A DNA stretch of 64,000 nt from CAZGXI01 sp964529715. Lineage in GTDB: Bacteria > Chloroflexota > Anaerolineae > Aggregatilineales > Ch27. This document shows positions 1 through 8,250 of this stretch, one piece after another (positions within the stretch are counted from its first letter, which is position 1; each line of letters starts with the position of its first letter). Both the position numbers and the translations under genes were made by a program. The notes beneath the pieces were generated by a model. It saw nothing but the letters and a program-made list of their open reading frames with translations. It ran no database searches and was not told the DNA's origin. Location of the stretch: positions 1-64,000 of the forward strand of contig CAZGXI010000012.1 in NCBI GenBank assembly GCA_964529715.1. Reading direction: 5' to 3'.

Positions 1-72
1 GGGCGCGTAGCTCAACGGCAGAGCAGGGGCCTTTTAAGCCTTTGGTTGGGGGTTCGAATCCCTCCGCGCTCA
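1..72 (+). tRNA. tRNA-Lys (anticodon TTT)
   Basis: Full cloverleaf. The acceptor arms are GGGCGCG and CGCGCTC, the D stem is GCTC/GAGC, and the T arm is GGGGG-TTCGAAT-CCCTC. The anticodon stem GGGGC/GCCTT (with G-T pairs) encloses the loop CTTTTAA, so the anticodon is TTT (Lys, AAA/AAG). The discriminator base is A and no CCA is encoded. The gene begins exactly at the window edge, so its promoter lies outside. A hairpin plus T tract follows 4 bases later. Confidence 0.95.
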
Positions 73-76
73 TCGG

Positions 77-114
77 CAGTCCCTACCTGTGAAGCGGATA
101 GGGACTGTTTTTTT
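77..114 (+). terminator. intrinsic terminator after tRNA-Lys
   Basis: Perfect 9-bp stem CAGTCCCTA (77-85) / TAGGGACTG (99-107), 13-nt loop, then a run of seven T. It directly follows the tRNA and its T tract abuts the stop codon of the convergent sortase gene. It may therefore also stop transcription arriving from the sortase side, although the T tract favours the plus strand. Confidence 0.85.
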
Positions 115-769
115 ATTGGTCGGCGCTGACCGGTTCGGCGACCACGATCAGGCGGCTGAGATAGGTCTGGTCGGTGAAACTCCAGTCCGAGCAGGTGATC
201 AGCGTCAGACGTGGGCGGCCATCTTGCGCCACGTACTCCATCGCGTCCGGCGCGGCGCGTTCGACCGTCACCACGCGGTAGACCGCCGTGCGCTCGCCTT
301 CGCGCAGGATCACCTCGTCTCCCGGCAGTGCTTCAAACAAATGTGCAAACGGCCCCGGCGCGCCGAGCGCCGTTTCCACGTGTCCGGCCAGCACAATGTT
401 GCCGCCCGGATCGTCCAGCCAGCTTGTGCCCTCCAGCAGACCGACGGCGTCCCCCAGGTAGCGTGTTTCCCAGCTATCGGCGGTGCGGATGGCAGTGATG
501 ATCGGCGCGACGATCAGCGCGCCGGGGAATTCGATGCTGCGGCGCGGTGCGCCGGCGTCGGTTGTCGGGGTGGGGAGCACGTCGGCGCGGCTCAGGCTGA
601 TGGGCATCGTCGGCGTGACAGGAGGCATCTCGCCGTCCGGGAACGCCGGGGCAGGGGGCCGGCTGATCTGCTGCCAGGCGAAGAAGATCACGACTGCGCC
701 CACCAGGAGCAGCAGCAGTTGCAGGCACGAAAATCCCCGACGCGCGGGGCGCTGGTAGGGCGAGCGCAT
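113..769 (-). CDS. sortase (class D/E/F-like transpeptidase)
   Basis: 218-residue membrane-anchored sortase. A short basic N-terminus and one transmembrane segment (about 16-31) precede a Pro-rich linker and the sortase barrel (about 75-215). All three catalytic residues are visible: His130 in LAGHV, Cys193 in LITCS and Arg206 in YLSRL. Such enzymes cleave LPxTG-like sorting signals and transfer the protein to an amine acceptor on the cell surface. The only upstream neighbour on the same strand, 65 bp away, encodes a protein ending in LPATG-hydrophobic-RRR, so this pair looks like a dedicated enzyme and substrate. The ATG at 769 has a GGAAG-type ribosome site. Sortase identity is clear; the exact class is uncertain. 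Confidence 0.9.
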   Translation of the reverse strand: MRSPYQRPARRGFSCLQLLLLLVGAVVIFFAWQQISRPPAPAFPDGEMPPVTPTMPISLSRADVLPTPTTDAGAPRRSIEFPGALIVAPIITAIRTADSWETRYLGDAVGLLEGTSWLDDPGGNIVLAGHVETALGAPGPFAHLFEALPGDEVILREGERTAVYRVVTVERAAPDAMEYVAQDGRPRLTLITCSDWSFTDQTYLSRLIVVAEPVSADQ

Positions 770-792
770 CTGGTTGCTTCCCTATGTGGAGA

Positions 793-820
793 TGGGGGCG
801 CGCCACATGACGCGCCCCTA
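793..820. repeat. short palindromic element (GGGGC-arm type)
   Basis: Arms GGGGCGCG (795-802) and CGCGCCCC (811-818) enclose an 8-nt loop; a further T-A pair follows outside. It lies between the LPATG gene and its sortase and could fold in their shared mRNA. There is no T tract, so it is not a standard terminator. It resembles other GGGGC..GCCCC palindromes in this window (25598, 47840, 60806). Confidence 0.6.
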
Positions 821-834
821 CAGAACAATTTCAC

Positions 835-2994
835 TCAGGCTGCGCGCCGTCGCCAGACGAGCCACACCGTCAGGGCAAAGATGACAAGTCCGCCCGCCGC
901 CATCAGCGGGGAAATCCCTGTTTCAGTAGGCGGGTAGCCGGTCGCGGGCAGCCGCCGTGCCGCCTCGGTGGGCGCCCCGGCGGGCTGGATGACGACGCTC
1001 GTGGTGCTGGTAACCGATGGCACCCCTCCCGGCAGGCCGCCGGCAGTCAGCGTGACGGTGTTGGTCAGTGTGACCGGTCCCGCCACATCGGAACGGATTT
1101 GGGCCGTGACGGTCAGGACCACCACGCCGCCCGGCCCGATGGCGCCGATGTTGAACGTCACAACCAGGCCGTTGATCGTAACGGTTCCCTGGGTCGCCGT
1201 TGTGCCGAGGATGGCGCTGATCACCTGTCCGTCGAGCGGGAAGGTGATGACGGCATCGGTCAGCGGCGTGTTGCCCGGATTGGTGACGGTGATCGTCCAC
1301 TGTACTGCGCCACCGGGGGTGGGGTCTTGCGGATCGATGGTGACGACCAGCGCCGAACTGCCCGGCGTGGGGGTTGGCGTCATCGGTCGGCGGGTGTAGC
1401 CGAAATCGAAGGACATGTTGTTCTCAGCAATGACCACGCCCCGAATCTGTCCGCCGTGATTGGTCGGACTCAGACCGGCCAGCGGGCCACCAGGATCGCC
1501 GTTGCTGAAGGCCATCCCGACCCGGTACGTGCCGGGCACGACCTGGAACGAGTAGTTGCCGTTGCCGTCGGTGATGGTCGTGGCGATGAGGTTTCCGTAG
1601 TCGTCGGTCAGTTCCACCCGCACGCCGGGGATGCCTGGTTCGCCAGGGTCCTGCACGCCGTCGCCGTCTTCGTCCAGCCACACCGTATCGCCGATCAGGT
1701 AGGGGCGCAGCGGGAGGCGGGGTTGCCCGCTGCTGGTGACGCCTAACACATTGAAGGGGATGTACCAGGCGTTCAGGTTGTTCAGGTCCATCCCCACCTG
1801 GTGCACATCGTAAATTCCGGCAGGCATGAGGTAGTTCACATAGTGGTCTACCAGATCGGCGGGGTTGGAGCTGATGGCGAACTGTTCCCACTCCTGGTTG
1901 CCGGAAGGATCGGTGTTCGTGAAGGTGACTCCGTTGGGAAAACGGACCTCGTAGGACACGTTTGGCGAGCGCAGTAACATGACATTGGCCGGGTTCAGGT
2001 TATCGTCCGGCGGGCCGCCGCTGGTGAGACCTGGCCCAACCCCTGAGCAGAGGATGGCAGGCGCGGCACTGCTTGCTACTCCTTCTGGGCGCACGGAAGG
2101 GTTGCCTGTCGCAAAGCCCGGTGTGCCGTTGGGTGTGTCGGGGTCGTCAGTGTCGTTGACTGCGCAGTCCCACGAGCCGAAGTCGGTGTCGCCATCCCAG
2201 ATGGAGAACATCGGCATCGCGGTGGGCACATCCAGGAAGAAATCCCACGTGCCATCATAGGTTGAGGGGCCAGGGAAGCCTGTCGGATAGACGATAGCTT
2301 CTTCGGCGGGCGGTGGAACCAGGCCGCGTGGACCCAAAAAGGCGAAGATGCCAAAAGCCGCGCCAGGCCGAACCAGCAGCGTGCCGTCGGTGCGCACCTT
2401 GAACCCGTTGGCGACGTTGTCGCCGATGATGGGATCGGTCACGACCAGGGTGTAAAAGTAATTGCCGCTGGGGGCCTGCGCCGCCGGGCCGTTGGTGAGC
2501 GTCACTGTCCACCAGGCATTGTTCGGCATATTGGCTGCCGACGCCGTCCAGGCGATGCCATTACCGACGCCGGCCAGGGGGTTCGGGCTGTTGCTGGTCC
2601 ACATGGCGATCAGATCGGCGTTCGTGCCGCCGTTGCGGTCGGGATCGACGTACAGACGATATTCCATGTCCTCCGCCAGGTTGTCCCAAAGCTGGGTCGG
2701 CTGACGCGGATTGCAGCACACGTCGCCGTCAAAGATGCCGATCTCCAGGGTTGGGCTGTTCACTGGTGCGGCGATTTCCAGGGTGACAAACTGGTCCGAC
2801 AGGGTGCTCAGGCCGCTTCCGGCCAGGACAAGCATCCGCGCATCGGTCTCACTGCACGTTGGAAAGCAGACATAACCGCCCTGCGCGCTGACGAACGGTG
2901 TTGGTCTGCCTGGAGAAAATAACAAAAAAAGGGCAACCAGACCGAATAGACCTGCCGCGTGGAGGAGATGTCGGATTGCAAAGTGGCGTAACAT
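835..2994 (-). CDS. LPATG-anchored surface protein with SdrD_B-like and DUF11-like domains
   Basis: Exported protein of about 719 residues. The chosen start is the ATG at 2994, preceded by AAAGGA at 8-nt spacing; an upstream in-frame TTG at 3012 lacks this. After a signal peptide ending near FVSAQG comes a large undefined N-terminal region (about 40-440). Next is a Cna/SdrD-B-like beta domain with the acidic calcium-type motif WLDEDGDGVQDPGEPG, then a DUF11-like adhesion/stalk domain. The C-terminus is a complete sorting signal: LPATG (682-686), a hydrophobic segment, and WRRRAA. It is predicted to be linked to the cell surface by the adjacent sortase. Ligand and role are unknown. It is probably co-transcribed with the sortase. 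Confidence 0.88.
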   Translation of the reverse strand: MLRHFAIRHLLHAAGLFGLVALFLLFSPGRPTPFVSAQGGYVCFPTCSETDARMLVLAGSGLSTLSDQFVTLEIAAPVNSPTLEIGIFDGDVCCNPRQPTQLWDNLAEDMEYRLYVDPDRNGGTNADLIAMWTSNSPNPLAGVGNGIAWTASAANMPNNAWWTVTLTNGPAAQAPSGNYFYTLVVTDPIIGDNVANGFKVRTDGTLLVRPGAAFGIFAFLGPRGLVPPPAEEAIVYPTGFPGPSTYDGTWDFFLDVPTAMPMFSIWDGDTDFGSWDCAVNDTDDPDTPNGTPGFATGNPSVRPEGVASSAAPAILCSGVGPGLTSGGPPDDNLNPANVMLLRSPNVSYEVRFPNGVTFTNTDPSGNQEWEQFAISSNPADLVDHYVNYLMPAGIYDVHQVGMDLNNLNAWYIPFNVLGVTSSGQPRLPLRPYLIGDTVWLDEDGDGVQDPGEPGIPGVRVELTDDYGNLIATTITDGNGNYSFQVVPGTYRVGMAFSNGDPGGPLAGLSPTNHGGQIRGVVIAENNMSFDFGYTRRPMTPTPTPGSSALVVTIDPQDPTPGGAVQWTITVTNPGNTPLTDAVITFPLDGQVISAILGTTATQGTVTINGLVVTFNIGAIGPGGVVVLTVTAQIRSDVAGPVTLTNTVTLTAGGLPGGVPSVTSTTSVVIQPAGAPTEAARRLPATGYPPTETGISPLMAAGGLVIFALTVWLVWRRRAA

Positions 2995-3306
2995 AGAAAA
3001 ATCCTTTGGCAATCAAAAACAGTGACGACAGACAGCTTGAACAGGCCGCGATTCGTTACAAACTAATGCCCTGATAATCCGCATAGACAGTTTTAAATTG
3101 AGCACATTGTAACCTACTTTGGTCAACGGCGAAACTTTCCTGGGGGCAAAGACGTGAATAATTTGTGAATCGGTCTATTAAATTGCCGGCATGTATAAAT
3201 ATTCATACGCTCTTTTTTGTCGGTTTGGCAGGGTAGGAGTTTGCCCGAAAAAGTGGATTGGCTATACTGAGACAAGGTTTGTCCATCGCTGAGAGGGCTG
3301 ACTGTT
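2995..3306. other. divergent intergenic region
   Basis: About 310 bp between the divergent LPATG gene and the AAA+ ATPase gene, locally AT-rich around 3180-3210. Besides the plus-strand promoter candidate at 3241-3268 I see no RNA gene or convincing small ORF. On the minus strand a TACAAT -10-like hexamer is visible near 3105 but lacks a good -35 box. Confidence 0.5.
3241..3268 (+). promoter_or_regulatory. sigma-70-type promoter for the AAA+ ATPase gene
   Basis: TTGCCC (3241-3246), 16-bp spacer, TATACT (3263-3268). It lies 38 bp before the GTG start at 3307, giving a plausible short 5' leader. Confidence 0.5.
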
Positions 3307-4620
3307 GTGGGAGCGCCTGGCTCCAGGGGGCAGCACGTGGTACTGAAAGAAGCAACTCTGCAAGATGTGCTGGCGGCGGCGCAAACGCCGGAAGAACTGG
3401 GTATTCCGCCCGCGCTGATCAACGACTTATTGCTGCGCCTGATCTATAACGAGGGCCAGGTCAGCCTGGCGCGCGCCGCCGAGGTGATCCGCATCCATGC
3501 GCGCGCGCTGGACGCCTTTTTAGAGAAGATGCAGCGCGAGCATATCGTAGAAGTCGCGGCGGCGGGCCAGGTGGGCCGCATGAGCTACGTCTACGCCCTC
3601 AGCGACGTCGGGCGTGCGCGGGCGAAAGAGGCTTTCGAGCGTAGCCAGTATCTTGGCCCGGCGCCTATCTCGATTGAACGTTATAACCTGGCGTTGACTC
3701 TGCAAACCGAAAACCGCGAGCGCGTGACGCCGGAGCAGGTGCAGAAGGCGCTCAGCCACATGGTGCTGCCGGACGGCTTTCACCGCCGTATCGGTCCGGC
3801 GGTCAACGCCGGGAAGTCGCTGTTCCTCTACGGGCCACCCGGCAACGGCAAAACGACCGTCGCGCAGGCCATCGCCAACCTGATCTCCGGGGATAACCCG
3901 ATCTGGCTGCCCTTTGCCGTGACTGTCGGTGGCCAGATCGTCACCATTTACGATCCCCTGATTCACCAGCCGGTTCCTCAGCCGCCCCCTGGCGCGACGG
4001 GCGAACTGAACGTCGATAAGCGGTGGGGGCTGTTCCGGCGGCCTGCCGTGATGGTCGGCGGTGAGTTGACGATGGACGCGCTGGACCTGCGCTTTGACGA
4101 GGTGGCAAAGTTTTATGAGGCGCCGTTGCAGCTCAAGGCCAACGGCGGCATGTTCCTGATCGACGACTTCGGGCGGCAGCGCGTCAGCCCGACAGAACTG
4201 CTGAACCGCTGGATCGTGCCACTGGAGTCGGGGATCGACTTTTTGCGGTTACGAACAGGGCAGACATTGGAGATGCCGTTTCGCCAGTTGCTGGTCTTCA
4301 GTACCAATCTCGACCCAGAGCAGTTGGTGGACGACGCTTTTCTGCGGCGTATCCAGATGAAGGTCAATGTAGAAGGGCCGGACGAGCGCAAGTTTTTCCA
4401 GATTTTCAACATCATGTGTCAGTCGCTTGGTGTGCCCTTCGACCGGGATGCGTTTGTGCATCTGGTCAACGAGTGGTATCGCAAGACGGGGCGCAAGATG
4501 CAGTCGGTACACCCGCGCGACCTACTTAAGATCGTGGTGGCGTTGTGCGAATATGAAGGCAGAACACCACACCTGTCGCCGCAGTTGATCGACGAAGCGT
4601 GCCAGAACTACTTCGTGTAG
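3307..4620 (+). CDS. winged-helix / AAA+ ATPase
   Basis: 437-residue cytoplasmic ATPase. The N-terminal part (about 20-110) looks like a winged-helix module. The AAA+ domain follows, with Walker A GPPGNGKT (176-183), a Walker B-type MFLIDDFGRQ, and a sensor-1-like LLVFSTNL; the C-terminal part is helical. The FLxGPPGNGKT context and the 'pick a small-module partner' architecture suggest a regulatory or chaperone-type ATPase, but no substrate is evident. Two GTG starts are possible: 3307 (GAGAGG upstream) and 3337 (AGGGGG at good spacing, 10 residues shorter). It is a single-gene unit, convergent with the zinc-ribbon gene. ATPase fold is confident; function is unknown. Confidence 0.8.
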   Translation: MGAPGSRGQHVVLKEATLQDVLAAAQTPEELGIPPALINDLLLRLIYNEGQVSLARAAEVIRIHARALDAFLEKMQREHIVEVAAAGQVGRMSYVYALSDVGRARAKEAFERSQYLGPAPISIERYNLALTLQTENRERVTPEQVQKALSHMVLPDGFHRRIGPAVNAGKSLFLYGPPGNGKTTVAQAIANLISGDNPIWLPFAVTVGGQIVTIYDPLIHQPVPQPPPGATGELNVDKRWGLFRRPAVMVGGELTMDALDLRFDEVAKFYEAPLQLKANGGMFLIDDFGRQRVSPTELLNRWIVPLESGIDFLRLRTGQTLEMPFRQLLVFSTNLDPEQLVDDAFLRRIQMKVNVEGPDERKFFQIFNIMCQSLGVPFDRDAFVHLVNEWYRKTGRKMQSVHPRDLLKIVVALCEYEGRTPHLSPQLIDEACQNYFV

Positions 4621-4630
4621 TCAATTTTCC

Positions 4631-4680
4631 CGGCGCAGCGCAAAAATGTGGCGATTGTCTCCCCCCGGAGTGTTGCGCCG
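4631..4680. terminator. possible bidirectional terminator
   Basis: CGGCGCA (4631-4637) pairs with TGCGCCG (4674-4680) across a 36-nt loop, in the 65-bp gap between two convergent genes. The long loop and lack of a T tract make it weak. Confidence 0.3.
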
Positions 4681-4685
4681 CTTTG

Positions 4686-6212
4686 CTAGGGTTTCTTCTC
4701 GACCCCGCCTAATGCAGCCCTGCCGTTTTGCCCGTTGACTAGCGCCATACGGATGTCGCCGTCTTCCTCAGTCAGCCGCGCGATCCAGACGGGCAGTAGG
4801 GCCAGCCGGTAGGTGATGAACTGGGTGCTGGCATGAGTGCGCAGGCTGCCGGGGTCGTCATCTTTGCCGTAGCCGCCGTAACCGTGCGAAGGGCGATGCG
4901 CTTCCAGGCTCAGGCGTGCGCGGTCCTGTGCCTGGCGAGACAGCTTGGTGCGCACGTCAATCGATGCCTGAGCCACGTCTAGATCGTAAAGCTGGGCGGG
5001 GAAGGCCGCCAACAGACGCGGGTCGTAGTCTGCCCCCTGGCGCAGATCGAACGGTTCGACCTTGTCGCACAGCGCGCGGGACAGGCCGGATGCTGCCAGG
5101 TAAGGCACGTCGCTGAGCAGGATCGGGTGCTCACCCCGGTCCGGCGCGTTGCTCCAGGACCAGTGGACGATCATGTCGGCATCGAAGACCCAGAAGGGCA
5201 GGTAGATGCCAGCAACTTCCACCCGTTCAATCGCATCAGCGAAGAAGCGCGTGATCATGCGCAGGCCGCTGCGCAGCGCCCGCTGAATGCTGTCGCGCGC
5301 CCTGGCCTCATCGATGGCAAAGGGCACGATCAGGTCCGGCTGCTCAAAGTGGAGGCTGACACTTTCTTGCAGCACCTGCTGGGAGCCGCAAAAGCGGCAT
5401 ACGTCGCTCAGGGTGCGCCGGGCCAGCGTGGTCATCGCACCACACTCGGCGCAGCGCACCCATCGCGCGCCGATATTCCACTTTACGCTCTGCCCTTGGC
5501 GCCTAATCAGCCCTTCGACCAGCGTCTCGTGGCGGTCGCTGCGCGTCATCTCGGCGACATTCAGGATGCGATGGCCGCAGAAATGGCACACCACTTCCCG
5601 CGCGTGGAGTTGATATTCCAGCGCGCCGCCGCACTGTGGACAGACGATCCGCTTTCCCGCGACCGGGCCTGTTTCCGCGCGACCGGTCGGTGCAGCAGGG
5701 GCAGGCGCGGCGTCCGTCAGCCGCCCGTCCAGCCGGGCCAGGGCTTCGATGGCGATGGGGTTGCCGGGATCGCCGGCGATGACGTGTTCCAGGCAAACGC
5801 GCTGTTCGTCGGCGTCTTCGGCCAGGCCGGCCAACATCAGCCACGCTTCGGGGAAATCCGCGCTGATCTCCAGGGCCAGGCGCAAGGCGCGCCGTGCACC
5901 GTCCTGATCGCCACGCGCCAGACAATACATGGCCTCCTGACAGCGACCCGCCATGCGGACGGCCTCAAATTCACCGAGGACAGGCAGGTTTTGGGTGTTC
6001 AATCCGCCGGGGGCGCTGATCGGGACCGGTGGACGCTTGCCAGGGGAAGGTGGGCGTTTGGCCGGGGGCGTGGATCTGGTCTTCTCATGGTGGGCGGGGC
6101 GCTGATCGGTCAGGCTGTCTTGAAACAGCCGGAAGCCGCAGGCTGGGCAGCGCATCTTGCCGATCTTCTCATCGTAGGCCAGTTCTGCGTTGTGGCAGCG
6201 TGGACAGTCCAC
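4686..6212 (-). CDS. multi-zinc-ribbon, TPR-like protein of unknown function
   Basis: About 508 residues from the GTG at 6212, chosen because AGGGGG lies 8 nt upstream; a GTG at 6239 would add 9 residues. The first zinc ribbon has Cys3/Cys6 and Cys22/Cys25. A Pro/Lys-rich linker follows, then a helical TPR-like stretch (about 90-165), then two more CxxC pairs-of-pairs, the first opening CPQCG and closing CHFCG, the second opening CAECG and closing CRFCG. The C-terminal half (about 290-505) is a soluble domain I do not recognise. Zinc ribbons in this arrangement usually bind nucleic acid or protein, but nothing here fixes the role. It is not linked to an operon. Confidence 0.7.
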   Translation of the reverse strand: MDCPRCHNAELAYDEKIGKMRCPACGFRLFQDSLTDQRPAHHEKTRSTPPAKRPPSPGKRPPVPISAPGGLNTQNLPVLGEFEAVRMAGRCQEAMYCLARGDQDGARRALRLALEISADFPEAWLMLAGLAEDADEQRVCLEHVIAGDPGNPIAIEALARLDGRLTDAAPAPAAPTGRAETGPVAGKRIVCPQCGGALEYQLHAREVVCHFCGHRILNVAEMTRSDRHETLVEGLIRRQGQSVKWNIGARWVRCAECGAMTTLARRTLSDVCRFCGSQQVLQESVSLHFEQPDLIVPFAIDEARARDSIQRALRSGLRMITRFFADAIERVEVAGIYLPFWVFDADMIVHWSWSNAPDRGEHPILLSDVPYLAASGLSRALCDKVEPFDLRQGADYDPRLLAAFPAQLYDLDVAQASIDVRTKLSRQAQDRARLSLEAHRPSHGYGGYGKDDDPGSLRTHASTQFITYRLALLPVWIARLTEEDGDIRMALVNGQNGRAALGGVEKKP

Positions 6213-6306
6213 AAGTTTATCCCCCTGATTGCATGTCACTTTTCATTGTAGCACAAGATCGACGGCGCCAGACGGATGTCAGCCTGGCGTCGGGATTGGG
6301 GCAGGG

Positions 6307-6332
6307 GTAGCGGCGGATTCAATCCGCGCTAC
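6307..6332. repeat. short palindromic element (TAGCGGCGG-arm type)
   Basis: GTAGCGGCGGATT pairs with AATCCGC-GCTAC with a single bulged G. It lies in the divergent gap upstream of hutH. Related copies are at 34708, 38418 and 51771. Confidence 0.6.
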
Positions 6333-6376
6333 GATCCCCGGTGAGGCGTGTGGCTCTTTCAAACAGGGGCATGACC

Positions 6377-7924
6377 ATGACAACGGTAATTCTGGATGGG
6401 GAACACCTGTCCATTGAGGATGTGTGGGCGGTAGCGGTGGAGGGAGCAGATGCGGCGCTGGACGAATCCGCCCGCGCGAAGGTGCAGACCTGCCACGAGG
6501 CGGTGATGCGGCTGGTGGCGGCGGGTGAGGTTGCCTATGGCGTGACGACCGGCTTCGGCGCGTTCAAGAAGAAGCTGATCGCGCCGGAGCAAACCGCCGC
6601 CTTACAGGTCAATCTGATTCGCAGCCATGCGGCGGGAGTCGGCTCCCTGGCCGACGAGCCGACCGTGCGGGCCATGCTGCTCGTCCGCGCGAACACGCTG
6701 GCGAAGGGGCATTCCGGCGTGCGCCCGGTGGTCATCGAGACGCTGCTTCGCCTGCTGCGCGAGCACGTTTACCCGGTGGTGCCGGTGCAGGGATCGCTCG
6801 GCGCAAGTGGGGACCTCGCTCCGCTGGCGCATCTGGCGCTGGTGCTGATCGGGGAAGGGGAGGCCTTTTACCGGGGCGAACGGCTGCTCGGCGGCGAAGC
6901 CCTGCGCCGCGCCGGGATCACGCCGCTGAGGCTGCTGGCGAAAGAAGGCGTGGCCTTGATCAACGGCACGGCATTCATGTCTGGCCTGGGCGCGCTGACC
7001 ACCTTTCGGGCGGAAAATCTCGTCTGCGTGGCCGACGTAGCCGGGGCGCTTTCGTTGGAAGCTCTGCGTGGCACACCTGCTGCCTTCGATGAGCGGATCG
7101 TCGCGGTGCGGCCCCATCCCCGCGCGGTAGACTGCGCGACACACTTCCGCAAGCTGTTGCAGGGCAGCACTTACCTGCGCCCGCACGATCCGACCGACAT
7201 TCAAGACGCCTATTCGCTGCGCTGTATGCCGCAGGTGCACGGTGCGGTGCGCGACGCGGTGGCTTACGCCCGCTGGGTGCTGGACATCGAACTGAACTCG
7301 GCCAACGACAACCCGCTGGTCTTTCTCAAGGATGACGGCGAAGCAGAGATCGTCAGCGGGGGGAATTTTCACGGCGAGCCAGTGGCGATGGCGATGGACT
7401 ATCTGGCGATGGCCCTCACCGATCTGGGCAGCATCAGCGAGCGGCGCTGCGCCCGGCTGGTGGACCCGGCCAAGCACGACGGCGCGCTGCCGCTGTTCCT
7501 CACCGAGCACGGCGGGCTGGAAAACGGCCTGATGCTGGCCCAGTATACGGCGGCGGCGCTCGTCTCGGAGAATAAGGTGCTGGCCCATCCGGCGGTGGTC
7601 GATAACGTTTCTACGTCGGCGGATGTGGAAGACCACGTCAGCATGGGCGCGACCTCAACCCGCCAGGCGCACGAGGTGTTGATCAACACGGAAACTGTGC
7701 TGGCGCTGGAACTGTTCTGCGCGGCACAGGGGATCGATTTCCGCCGCCGGGCGCTGCCTGCGGGTGCGACGCTGGGGCGGGGTACGCAGGCCGCTTATAA
7801 GGCGATTCGTGCGGCGGTCCCTTTTGTCGATCACGATCAGGAGCTTGCCCCGTTGATCGAGTCGGTGCGGCAGTTGGTGGCCGAGGGGCGGCTGATGGTG
7901 GCGGTGCGCGCGGCACTGGAGTGA
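6377..7924 (+). CDS. hutH: histidine ammonia-lyase
   Basis: 515-residue enzyme converting L-histidine to urocanate and ammonia, the first step of histidine degradation. The self-processing Ala143-Ser144-Gly145 triad that forms the MIO electrophile is present in GSLGASGDLAPL. The conserved GNFHGEP and the ammonia-lyase signature region follow, and the length is normal for HutH. The ATG at 6377 is chosen because GGGG lies 7 nt upstream; the ATGs at 6371 and 6341 are less well placed. No hutU, hutI or hutG lies in the window, so the rest of the pathway must be elsewhere. Phenylalanine or tyrosine ammonia-lyase is possible, but the bacterial HutH pattern fits better. Confidence 0.92.
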   Translation: MTTVILDGEHLSIEDVWAVAVEGADAALDESARAKVQTCHEAVMRLVAAGEVAYGVTTGFGAFKKKLIAPEQTAALQVNLIRSHAAGVGSLADEPTVRAMLLVRANTLAKGHSGVRPVVIETLLRLLREHVYPVVPVQGSLGASGDLAPLAHLALVLIGEGEAFYRGERLLGGEALRRAGITPLRLLAKEGVALINGTAFMSGLGALTTFRAENLVCVADVAGALSLEALRGTPAAFDERIVAVRPHPRAVDCATHFRKLLQGSTYLRPHDPTDIQDAYSLRCMPQVHGAVRDAVAYARWVLDIELNSANDNPLVFLKDDGEAEIVSGGNFHGEPVAMAMDYLAMALTDLGSISERRCARLVDPAKHDGALPLFLTEHGGLENGLMLAQYTAAALVSENKVLAHPAVVDNVSTSADVEDHVSMGATSTRQAHEVLINTETVLALELFCAAQGIDFRRRALPAGATLGRGTQAAYKAIRAAVPFVDHDQELAPLIESVRQLVAEGRLMVAVRAALE

Positions 7925-7932
7925 GCAGGCTA

Positions 7933-7948
7933 TGTGAAACTTTTCACG
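7933..7948 (+). promoter_or_regulatory. CRP/FNR-like operator
   Basis: TGTGA-N6-TCACG matches the CRP-family half-site pattern with one mismatch. It lies just upstream of a TATATT -10 hexamer (7960-7965) with no proper -35 box, so an activator site here would be sensible. It would serve the small Cys protein at 8012. Confidence 0.35.
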
Positions 7949-8011
7949 CAGATGTGCGTTATATTGTGTGACAGATCAACATTGAAGTTCAATCCATAAG
8001 GGGGAATTCTG

Positions 8012-8200
8012 GTGGCTACTAACGTCGTGATCGAGTCGAAGTGCGCTACCTGCCCGATGCGCGCCAAAGCCGAAGCCAACCCGAAGGGGTTCCTGTCGCG
8101 CCTGTGGAAGTGGCATACCGGCTGGTGCCCCGGCTGGAAAGCCTATCAGCGCGAATTGCGTGAAAAGGGCCTCACCGAGCAGCCCGTCGCCAAAGCCTGA
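8012..8200 (+). CDS. small conserved-looking CxxC protein
   Basis: 62 residues, starting at GTG with AAGGGGG upstream at good spacing. The sequence is Cys-Trp-rich: CATCPMR near residue 11 and WHTGWCPGWKAY in the middle. This gives three Cys and one His that could bind a metal or undergo redox chemistry. The basic, aromatic core suggests a folded protein rather than a random ORF, and I recall similar small hypothetical proteins in other bacteria. Function is unknown. It has its own promoter region and sits alone between hutH and a convergent transporter gene. Confidence 0.7.
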   Translation: MATNVVIESKCATCPMRAKAEANPKGFLSRLWKWHTGWCPGWKAYQRELREKGLTEQPVAKA

Positions 8201-8216
8201 TCGTTGCTCTGACGCT

Positions 8217-8250
8217 GTGGCAGCGAGGGTTGGCTTTCCCACGCTGCCAC
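8217..8250. terminator. hairpin between convergent genes
   Basis: Perfect 9-bp arms GTGGCAGCG (8217-8225) and CGCTGCCAC (8242-8250), 16-nt loop. It fills the gap between the small Cys protein and the MFS gene. No strong T tract on either strand, so termination strength is uncertain. Confidence 0.5.

Noticed and set aside
5127..6251. A 374-residue plus-strand frame across the zinc-ribbon gene
   Set aside because: The minus strand encodes regular CxxC motifs; the plus frame has no recognisable domain.
6307..6332. Treating the dispersed palindromes as ordinary intrinsic terminators
   Set aside because: They lack T tracts on either strand, some lie inside genes or upstream of genes, and arms repeat between sites.
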